A stretch of DNA of 16,820 bases from CAKRZE01 sp045617585 (lineage in GTDB: Bacteria; Bacillota; Clostridia; Oscillospirales; CAG-272): the NCBI GenBank assembly GCA_045617585.1, contig JAZLIW010000082.1, positions 1-16,820 of the forward strand, given 5' to 3'. A program made the position numbers and the translations under genes. The notes beneath the pieces were generated by a model. That model made no database searches, was not told where the DNA came from, and was given only the letters and a program-made list of their open reading frames with translations. Positions 6,816 to 13,519 of the stretch are shown piece after piece; within the stretch, counting starts at the first letter, position 1; every line of letters begins with the position of its first letter.

Positions 6816-9800
6816 ATGAAACGATACCGTAAACTGATCGCGCTGGCGGAAGCGCTGCTGCTTCTGCTCTCCGCCCTCCCGCTTTCCGTGACCGCCGTGC
6901 CGGGACCGGATCTGACGGAAGAAAGCGAGGACGAGCTGCCGCACTACGGTGCGGGCGTGCCCGCCGTCATCCCGCCCGAGATCGCCCCGACCTCCAACAA
7001 GCAGATCGAGGCGCTGATCTCCGTCGCCTGCGGCGAATTCGGATACGCGGCGCAGGGCGGGTGGACCAAATACGGTCAGTGGTTCGCGCCCGGGCTGGAA
7101 TACGCCGCGTGGTGCGCGATGTTCGTCTCCTGGTGCGCGGCGCAGGCCGGGATCTCCACCGATATCATCGCCAAGCAGGCCAACGTCGACACCTCGTTCT
7201 ACGCGAAGAACGCGACGGTGCATTACTTCTTCGACCCCTGGCTCAACAGCGAGATCCAGCTCAATCTGCAGCAGTACGGCATCCGCTGCACGCGGACCGA
7301 ATATATCCCGCAGCGCGGCGACCTTATTTACATCCATTGGGACACCGAAGGCTGGTATTCCACCTTCTGCCACATCGGCATCGTCTGCGGCGTGTACAAC
7401 AACCGCGTCTATACGGTCGAGGGCAACTCGGGCACCGGGGTCGTCCGCTACAAGTTCTACGACCTGACCGACCCGCAGATCCTCGCCTACGCGACCCCGA
7501 ACTATCTGCGCGAAAATTACGAGACCGGCTACTATTCCGTTCTCTCCGCCTCCGGGCTGAACCTGCGCGAAGCGCCCTCCTCCTCTTCGGCGGCGCTCAA
7601 GGTGATCCCGAACGGCGCCGAGCTGCGCATCAGCGAGGTGGACGGAAACTGGGGCAGGACCGAATACCTCGGGTACGAGGGCTGGGTCTCGATCTCCTAT
7701 CTGCGTTACGTCCGTCCGATCCGGGCGGAAAAGATCGTGCTCCCGCCCGTCATCACGGTGGAGGCGGGGTACGAATACGACGTTCCCGTGGAGATCACCC
7801 CGTCCGACACGAGCGCCGAGCAGCTTGCCTTCGTCTCCTCCGACCCGGAGGTCTTCACCGCCGGGAAGGGGAAAATGAAGGCACTGACCCCCGGCACCGC
7901 GAAGCTGACCGTCGGGATCGACGGCATCACGGCAGAAACGACCGTCCTCGTCGTTCCCGCCGCCGAGCCGCTTTCCCCCTCTCCGTGGCTGACCGTGCTT
8001 CCTCCCGCCGGTCCCGGCACTGTCCGGCAGACCGAGGACGCCGTGCTCTGGCGCGTAAGGACGCGCTTTGAGCTCGGTGAGGACGAGCCCGATCCCGCGG
8101 AGAATTACGTCGTCGAGACCGAGTACGAATACGGTCCCTTCGGCGAGGAGCGCAAGACCCGGGACGAAATCGAAGAGACCGACACCGTCCGTATCGTCTC
8201 CCGCACCGACCAGTACGTCTATTTCCATTACCACAACCTCTACAACGACGGGGAGATGGTCGACTCGATCGAGTACGGCGAGTGCGTCGGCTACGACGAG
8301 ATCACCCTGCCCTACGAGATGGAAAAATCCTCCCTGCACGACATGGGCGGGCAGCAGGCGTACAAGCACACCGACCGTAATTACTGTGCCTTCCCCTATT
8401 TCTGGTTCTTCAAGGAATCCTATACCGAGACGACTTACAGCGTGCGCGAGCGCACCGAGATCCCGCACCGCTATTACGACACCGGCTGGTCCGAATGGAC
8501 GGCGGGCGAGGCACCCGATCCCGCTTCCCTGCCCGGGCATACCGTCCTTGAGACCGCCTCCTTCTCCCGCTATACGGACAACCGTCCGGTCTCCCTGACG
8601 CTCACCTCCCTCCCCGCAAAGACCGCGTACCGCGCGGGCGAGGAGATAGAACTTGCCGGCATCGCGGCGAAAGCGACGATGGCGGACGGAACGGAGATCC
8701 CGGTCCCGGCAGAGGAGATCACCGCGGACGGGTACGATCCCGAGACCGAGGGAGAGCAGACCGTCACCGTCCGTTACGGCTCCGCCTCCGCCTCCTTCGT
8801 CATCACCGTCACCGATCCCGACCCGACCCGTCTCTCGGGCGGGCAGGCGTCCGGGCTATGGAACGATACTGTCCGCGTCCCGGTTACCGTTTCCGGCAGC
8901 CGCGGGCTGAAGGAGGGCGTCTTCACGCTCGCTTTCGATCCTGCCGCCCTCGCGGTCACCGACGTGAAAGCCGACAAGGAAGGCGTCACGGTCACGCTTG
9001 ACGACGGGAAGCTCACGCTCACGCTGCGCGAGCCCGTCACCGGAGATTCCCCGCTCTTCACCGTCACGGTGAAGCTCCTGCGCACCGCGCCGATCGGCGA
9101 TCTTGAGATCGGCATCACGGCGGAGGAAGGCACCGTAAAGCGCGGAGACGGCAAAACGATCCGCGTCGTGACCGCCCCGATGACGCTCACCGTCCTGAAA
9201 GAGGACGCGCATCACGAGACCGAAGAGATCACCGCCGCTCCCACCTGTGAGACGGAGGGCGTACGCACCTTTACCTGCACTGTCTGCGGCGCGGTCCGCA
9301 CCGAAAAGATCCCCGCCCTGCCGCACAAGGAGGTCGAAACGAGAACGGAGCCCACCTGCGAGACGGACGGCTCGGTCACCCGGACCTGCGAGACCTGCGG
9401 AAGAACGCACACCGAGGTCCTGCCGAAGGTCGGTCACGACGAGATCCTGACCGTCACCGAGCCCACCTGCATGGCGGAGGGCAAAAAAGAATGGGTCTGC
9501 CGGTTCTGCGGCAGGACCCGCACCGAGACCCTGCCGAAGTCCGGGCATCACGAGACCTCTACGGAGACCGCGCCGACCTGCACGGAGGACGGTGAACGCG
9601 TTTATTCCTGCACCGACTGCGGCACGGTCCGCACCGAGGTCCTGCCGAAGGTCGGTCACGACTTCAAATCGACCGTCGTCCCGCCGACCGGAAAGGACGC
9701 CGGTTATACCTCCCACGTCTGCACGCGCTGCGGGGAGCGGTACGACGACACCCCGGTCCCGGCGCTCGGCTTTGAGATCACCTTCGTCCTCGAAAACGGA

Positions 9801-10616
9801 ACGGTGATCGACAGCCGGCGTCTCAGCTACGGCGACCGGATCACCCCGCCCTCTTCCGTCCCGCCGCGCGAAGCCACCGCCGCGTTCACCTACGAGTTCT
9901 CCGGCTGGGATACCGATCCCGCGGGGATGACCGTAACCGAAGATCGCGTCTTCACCGCGGTCTACCGCGAGACGCGCCGCTCCTACCGCATCCGCTTCTT
10001 CGACGAAAACGAGCTGCTGCGTGACGAAACGCTCCCCTACGGGACCGCGATCGTCCCGCCCTCCGATCCCTCCCGCCCGGACGACGAGCGCTGCTCCTAC
10101 GAATTCCTCGGCTGGAACGGTCTGACCGCCGGCATGAAGGTCACCGGAGACGCCGACTTCACCGCTTCCTATCACGTCACCGTCCGGATCCCGGACAAGC
10201 TCGCCACCGAGACGTGGCAGGCGTCCGGCGCCGTCCTGCGTAAGATCCCGCTCGGGACCACCGTCGGGGCGCTGAAAGCCGGGCTGAACGCCGGAGCGTT
10301 CGTCACCGTGACCGACGCCGTCGGGAACGCACTCGACGACGGCGTGACCGCCGGCAGCGGGATGAGAGTCCTTCTGACCGACGGAGAGACGGTCTACGAT
10401 TCCCTGACCGTTGCCGTCACGGGCGACCTGAACGGCGACGGAAAGATCACGCTGACCGACTACGTCAAGCTCAAATCCGTCCTCTTCAACGGCACCTCCC
10501 TCCCGGGCGGCGCCGCCGAGGCCGCCGACCTGAACGGCGACGGGAACCTCACGCTGACCGACTACGTCAAGCTCAAGTCCTGCATCCTGACCGGAGACGC
10601 GCCCGTCCCCAACTGA
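6816..10616 (+). CDS. Secreted CHAP/SH3/Ig/cohesin/Cys-repeat/InlB-repeat/dockerin protein
   Basis: This 1266-residue exported protein has a signal peptide (1-27, likely cut after VTA). Domains in order: CHAP/NlpC-like peptidoglycan amidase about 60-225 (C100 in YAAWCAMF, H186 in CHIGIV, N204 in EGNSG); bacterial SH3 239-299; Big_2-like Ig 307-379; an unassigned aromatic-rich module about 390-590; Big_3-like Ig 589-666; cohesin-like domain 672-795 (GLKEGVFTLAFDPAALAVTDV); five 37-residue Cys repeats 809-985; two InlB/Flg_new-type repeats 986-1124; a small module often found before dockerins 1125-1201; and a type I dockerin 1202-1264. The dockerin has two near-identical calcium loops (D1204-D1215 and D1238-D1249). 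AAGGAG precedes the ATG. The likely role is cell-wall remodelling combined with protein-protein assembly outside the cell. The domain calls are firm for CHAP, SH3 and dockerin, and good for cohesin. Confidence 0.9.
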   Translation: MKRYRKLIALAEALLLLLSALPLSVTAVPGPDLTEESEDELPHYGAGVPAVIPPEIAPTSNKQIEALISVACGEFGYAAQGGWTKYGQWFAPGLEYAAWCAMFVSWCAAQAGISTDIIAKQANVDTSFYAKNATVHYFFDPWLNSEIQLNLQQYGIRCTRTEYIPQRGDLIYIHWDTEGWYSTFCHIGIVCGVYNNRVYTVEGNSGTGVVRYKFYDLTDPQILAYATPNYLRENYETGYYSVLSASGLNLREAPSSSSAALKVIPNGAELRISEVDGNWGRTEYLGYEGWVSISYLRYVRPIRAEKIVLPPVITVEAGYEYDVPVEITPSDTSAEQLAFVSSDPEVFTAGKGKMKALTPGTAKLTVGIDGITAETTVLVVPAAEPLSPSPWLTVLPPAGPGTVRQTEDAVLWRVRTRFELGEDEPDPAENYVVETEYEYGPFGEERKTRDEIEETDTVRIVSRTDQYVYFHYHNLYNDGEMVDSIEYGECVGYDEITLPYEMEKSSLHDMGGQQAYKHTDRNYCAFPYFWFFKESYTETTYSVRERTEIPHRYYDTGWSEWTAGEAPDPASLPGHTVLETASFSRYTDNRPVSLTLTSLPAKTAYRAGEEIELAGIAAKATMADGTEIPVPAEEITADGYDPETEGEQTVTVRYGSASASFVITVTDPDPTRLSGGQASGLWNDTVRVPVTVSGSRGLKEGVFTLAFDPAALAVTDVKADKEGVTVTLDDGKLTLTLREPVTGDSPLFTVTVKLLRTAPIGDLEIGITAEEGTVKRGDGKTIRVVTAPMTLTVLKEDAHHETEEITAAPTCETEGVRTFTCTVCGAVRTEKIPALPHKEVETRTEPTCETDGSVTRTCETCGRTHTEVLPKVGHDEILTVTEPTCMAEGKKEWVCRFCGRTRTETLPKSGHHETSTETAPTCTEDGERVYSCTDCGTVRTEVLPKVGHDFKSTVVPPTGKDAGYTSHVCTRCGERYDDTPVPALGFEITFVLENGTVIDSRRLSYGDRITPPSSVPPREATAAFTYEFSGWDTDPAGMTVTEDRVFTAVYRETRRSYRIRFFDENELLRDETLPYGTAIVPPSDPSRPDDERCSYEFLGWNGLTAGMKVTGDADFTASYHVTVRIPDKLATETWQASGAVLRKIPLGTTVGALKAGLNAGAFVTVTDAVGNALDDGVTAGSGMRVLLTDGETVYDSLTVAVTGDLNGDGKITLTDYVKLKSVLFNGTSLPGGAAEAADLNGDGNLTLTDYVKLKSCILTGDAPVPN
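9240..9770 (+). repeat. Five tandem 37-residue (111-bp) Cys-rich repeats
   Basis: PTC begins each unit at exactly 37-residue steps: C811, C848, C885 and C922, with glycine at 959 in the fifth. Each of the first four units follows C-x9-C-x2-C-x12-H (for example C811, C821, C824, H837), a possible C3H metal site. The fifth unit keeps only the CxxC pair (C969, C972) and has G985 at the His position. A stretch of more than 20 bp around the TEVLPKVGHD codons is identical in units two and four, showing recent duplication. Confidence 0.9.
10422..10613 (+). other. Type I dockerin-encoding segment
   Basis: GDLNGDGKITLTDYVKLKS and ADLNGDGNLTLTDYVKLKS are two EF-hand-like loop-helix units 34 residues apart at the C-terminus of the 1266-residue protein. 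Calcium ligands D1, N3, D5 and D12 are intact in both. Loop positions 10 and 11 are Leu-Thr in both units, so the two binding faces look equivalent. Confidence 0.93.
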
Positions 10617-10633
10617 AGAAACCGCCCTCCTCC

Positions 10634-10672
10634 CCGTTCCGCCCGGAATCGTCCGGGCGGAACGGTTTTTTT
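10634..10672 (+). terminator. Intrinsic terminator of the cohesin/dockerin gene
   Basis: A perfect 13-bp stem, CCGTTCCGCCCGG (10634-10646) with CCGGGCGGAACGG (10653-10665), has a 6-nt loop and seven T residues (10666-10672). It isolates this gene from the next one. Confidence 0.96.
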
Positions 10673-10725
10673 CTGATAAATCCCGGGTTTTATCCCGAAT
10701 ATCCGACAAAGCGCGGCGGGGGTAC

Positions 10726-10754
10726 TTGATTTTTCGGATCGGACGTGTTATAAT
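10726..10754 (+). promoter_or_regulatory. SigA-type promoter of the 839-residue repeat protein
   Basis: -35 TTGATT (10726-10731), a 17-bp spacer ending in TGT, and -10 TATAAT (10749-10754). A leader of about 64 nt follows, with GGAGG before the ATG. The rest of the 10673-10824 gap holds only the short alternative hairpins listed separately. Confidence 0.85.
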
Positions 10755-10774
10755 TAGTCTGTATGTTTATCGCT

Positions 10775-10798
10775 GTCAGGATCTGACGAAATAGATCC
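10775..10798 (+). other. Two mutually exclusive short hairpins in the leader
   Basis: GTCAG-GAT-CTGAC (10775-10787) and GGATCT (10779-10784) with AGATCC (10793-10798) share bases, so only one can form at a time. Both are short, and the pair may be chance. Confidence 0.3.
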
Positions 10799-10824
10799 GT
10801 ATTTTACCCGATCGGAGGATTTCT

Positions 10825-13344
10825 ATGAAGAAAAAAATTCTGTCCCTGCTTGCGGCTTTTTTCATCGTTGCGGTGCTTGCCGTGACCGGTGCCGCGGCGG
10901 ACGGTGAAAACGCCTATCTTTCCTTCCGCGCGGACGGGGGCGTCGCCGGGTATAACGTCGTGAGCAGCTACAATCCCGCTGCCGCCACCGATGTTTCGGG
11001 GGACACCCGCCTCTCCTTCCGGAGCGGCTGCACGGTCTACGTAACGCCCAAAGCAAAGGCAGGGTACGTCATCGACACGGTCCTGCTCGACGGGGTGCCG
11101 CTGACGCCGGTGAACGGAAAATACGAAGTGCCGCACGGCACCGCCGATCAGACGCTGGAGATCCGTACCGCGGAGGCGGACGGATACGTCACCTACGAGG
11201 TCGACGCCGGGGTCCACAAGTACGAGGTCACCCGCTCGGACAACCCCGCGGTCGCAATCAGCAACCCGGAGAAACAAAAGATCCGGCACGGCGCGACCGT
11301 GACCGTGCGGGTCTACCTGCAGACCGGATACGTCATCGACAGCGTCTCGCTCGACGGGAAGACGGTCTATGCCTCGGGCGATACCGTCACCTTCACGCAC
11401 GGCAGCCTCGATCAGGTCCTGTCAATCCGCACCGCGCCCGCCAACGGCACGATCGCCTTTGAGATCGACGGCGGCGTCGCGCAGTACGGCATCCGTCAGA
11501 ACCCCTCCTACGAGATCAGCACGACCGAGTCCCTCCGTCTCTCCTTCCGCCGCGATACCTCCGTCTTCCTGACCCCCACGGCAAAGGCGGGCTACGTCAT
11601 CGACGCGGTCCTGCTCGACGGGCAGCCGATTTCCGCCGTGAACGGCGAGTACACGATCCAGCACGGCAGCACCGACCAGACCGTCTCGATCCGGACGAAG
11701 ATGACCGACGGCACCGTCACCTTCGTGGTCGACGCGGGCGTCGCCTCCTATTCCTATATGACCGACTACAATCCCGTCTCGATCTCCAGCACTTCAAACA
11801 CGAAGGTAAAGATCCGTAACGGCGCCGCGGTCCTGCTGAACGTCAGCGTCAAGCCGGGGTACCGGATCGATTCCGTCCTGCTCGACGGGCAGCCGCTGAC
11901 CGCGGTGAACGGCGATTACTCCTTCCGCCAGACGAATCTTGACCGGACGCTCACCGTCACGACCTCGCCGATCCCCGTCTACGTCGACTCGGCGCTCACC
12001 GTCTCCGCCGACGAAGGGCTGGCGAAATTCCGCGTCCGGGTCGACTACGATCCCTCCTACGCAAGAGAATACACCGTCGGCGGCGTGGTCCTCACGCTCC
12101 GCTCGGACAGTACCGTCTATTTCCTCCCGACCGCAAAGAACGGGTACGCGATCGACGCCGTCCTGCTCGACGGGCAGCCGCTGACCGCGGTGAACGGGGA
12201 GTACGCGGTCCCGCACGGGTCCGCGGATCAGAATCTGACCGTCCGCACGAAGGAGCTCTCCTCCGAGGTCGTCTTCAGCGTGGACGGCGGCGTGACCGGC
12301 TATACGGTCGCGCAGGACGGCTCGGCAGTCCAGAAGAGCTTTTCCGCCTCCGCCCGTGAGACTTACGCGCAGGGCGTGACGCTCCGCGTCAAGATCACCG
12401 TGAAGGACGGGTACGAGATCGATTCCGTCCTCCTCGACGGCGCGGTCCTGACCCCCGTCTCGGGCGCCTACGTCATTTCCCACGGCAGCGCCGCGCAGAC
12501 GCTGACCGTCCGCACGAAGGCGCTTCCCGTCGTCGGCAGCTATTCGCTCACCACCGCGGTGAACGGCGGTCACGGCACGGTCTCAGCCGGAACGAAAGGC
12601 ATCCCCGCGGGGACCCGCGTCACCGTCGTCTTCACGCCGGAAAACGGGTATGAGATCGGCACGGTCACCGTCAACGGCAGTACCGTACAGGTCACCGGCA
12701 ATTCTCTCACGCTCACGGTAAACGGGGACGTATCCCTCACCGTCACGTACCGCAAAACGGGTCCCGCGCCCGCCACGACCTACACCGTCACCTTCGTGAT
12801 GAACGGACACGGCACGCAGGTCGCCGCGCAGACCGTGAACGAGGGCAGTGCCGCTTCCGCGCCCGCGGAGCCCTCCGCGGCGGGATATCTCTTCGCCGGC
12901 TGGTTCTCCGACGCGGCGCTGACCGAGCCCTTCGTCTTCGGCAGAGCGATCAACGCAAACGTCACGGTCTACGCAAAGTGGACCCCCGTTTCCGTCGAGA
13001 CCGAACCTCAAACAAATCCCGAAACGGAGCCTCCCTTCGTTCCCGAAACGGAACCGCCCTTCGTTCCCGAGACCGGCGCCGAGACCTCTTCCGAGACAGC
13101 CGGAGCGGAAACTGCCGTCCCGGATACGTCCGCGGAAACCGCCGGGACGGAATCCGGAGAGCCCTCCGATTCCGAAACCTTGCGTCCCGAAGGGACCGAG
13201 ACCGATAAGCCGGGGAGCCGCGAGCCCTTCGGCAAGATCTTCAGCGGACCGGAAAGCTACGTTCCGATCCTCGCCGGGCTCCTGCTGATCGTCATCATCC
13301 TTCTGATCGGCACCATCATTTACTTCAATAAGCGGATCGGATGA
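10825..13344 (+). CDS. Membrane-anchored surface protein with six tandem ~90-residue InlB-like repeats
   Basis: This 839-residue exported protein has a signal peptide (1-25, AAA before D26). Six related units of 88-92 residues follow (28-120, 121-208, 209-296, 297-389, 390-480, 481-570). Each has an N-terminal strand with a DGGVxxY-type motif and a conserved core such as GYVIDTVLLDGVPLTPVNG, resembling divergent InlB B-repeats. Next come one shorter divergent repeat (571-645), a classical InlB/Flg_new repeat (652-722, AGWFSDAALTEPF), a Thr/Glu/Pro-rich linker (724-800) and a C-terminal membrane helix (812-833) with a basic NKR tail. This is the layout of a stalk projecting from the membrane through the wall. 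No LPXTG sorting signal and no enzyme motif is visible. It probably acts in adhesion or as a binding scaffold (inference). It has its own promoter and terminator. Confidence 0.88.
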   Translation: MKKKILSLLAAFFIVAVLAVTGAAADGENAYLSFRADGGVAGYNVVSSYNPAAATDVSGDTRLSFRSGCTVYVTPKAKAGYVIDTVLLDGVPLTPVNGKYEVPHGTADQTLEIRTAEADGYVTYEVDAGVHKYEVTRSDNPAVAISNPEKQKIRHGATVTVRVYLQTGYVIDSVSLDGKTVYASGDTVTFTHGSLDQVLSIRTAPANGTIAFEIDGGVAQYGIRQNPSYEISTTESLRLSFRRDTSVFLTPTAKAGYVIDAVLLDGQPISAVNGEYTIQHGSTDQTVSIRTKMTDGTVTFVVDAGVASYSYMTDYNPVSISSTSNTKVKIRNGAAVLLNVSVKPGYRIDSVLLDGQPLTAVNGDYSFRQTNLDRTLTVTTSPIPVYVDSALTVSADEGLAKFRVRVDYDPSYAREYTVGGVVLTLRSDSTVYFLPTAKNGYAIDAVLLDGQPLTAVNGEYAVPHGSADQNLTVRTKELSSEVVFSVDGGVTGYTVAQDGSAVQKSFSASARETYAQGVTLRVKITVKDGYEIDSVLLDGAVLTPVSGAYVISHGSAAQTLTVRTKALPVVGSYSLTTAVNGGHGTVSAGTKGIPAGTRVTVVFTPENGYEIGTVTVNGSTVQVTGNSLTLTVNGDVSLTVTYRKTGPAPATTYTVTFVMNGHGTQVAAQTVNEGSAASAPAEPSAAGYLFAGWFSDAALTEPFVFGRAINANVTVYAKWTPVSVETEPQTNPETEPPFVPETEPPFVPETGAETSSETAGAETAVPDTSAETAGTESGEPSDSETLRPEGTETDKPGSREPFGKIFSGPESYVPILAGLLLIVIILLIGTIIYFNKRIG
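10906..12534 (+). repeat. Six tandem ~270-bp repeats encoding the surface stalk
   Basis: The six repeat units of the 839-residue protein align at the DNA level. The sequence coding VLLDGQPLTAVNG is identical over about 40 bp in units four (near 11875) and five (near 12160). Units two and six are more diverged. Confidence 0.85.
13018..13075 (+). repeat. Short tandem repeat coding the ETEPPFVP linker
   Basis: CCCTTCGTTCCCGA recurs twice within the linker region and codes for the two ETEPPFVP units. It looks like slippage expansion of a wall-spanning linker. Confidence 0.6.
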
Positions 13345-13358
13345 ACCGTCCGTTCTCA

Positions 13359-13387
13359 AAAAAGGCTGCCGCCGCGGCAGTCTTTTT
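13359..13387 (+). terminator. Intrinsic terminator of the 839-residue protein gene
   Basis: AAAAAGGCTGCCG (13359-13371) pairs with CGGCAGTCTTTTT (13375-13387), a 13-bp stem with one G-T pair and a 3-nt loop, ending in a T-run. Confidence 0.88.
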
Positions 13388-13448
13388 CTTTCGGATGCGA
13401 ACCGTCCCGCCGCAAGGCATACCGTATTGGCGCAGCCGAAAAAAGCAG

Positions 13449-13477
13449 TTGACAAGAGACCGGATTTGTGCTATATT
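13449..13477 (+). promoter_or_regulatory. SigA-type promoter of the first solute-binding lipoprotein
   Basis: Consensus -35 TTGACA (13449-13454), a 17-bp spacer ending in TGC, and -10 TATATT (13472-13477). It lies about 42 nt upstream of the ATG at 13520. Confidence 0.9.
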
Positions 13478-13519
13478 GATAGTATGGAAACACCGAATTA
13501 CATAAAAAAGGAGAACGCC

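Noticed and set aside
6711..8540. 609-residue minus-strand open frame opposite the CHAP protein
   Set aside because: It is antisense to a protein with clear domains, has Arg/Gly/Val/Asp-rich composition without any recognisable motif, and arises from GC-rich codon bias of the real gene.
8856..10709. 617-residue minus-strand open frame opposite the cohesin/dockerin half
   Set aside because: Shadow frame; its repeats merely mirror the 37-residue Cys repeats on the other strand, and it would start inside a terminator region.
13225..13344. LPXTG sortase signal at the end of the 839-residue protein
   Set aside because: No LPXTG-like motif precedes the hydrophobic helix; the helix with a short basic tail fits a simple membrane anchor.
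13427..13519. Upstream start for the first lipoprotein
   Set aside because: It would include the promoter and place 31 residues before a normal lipoprotein signal peptide; the ATG at 13520 has a strong ribosome binding site.
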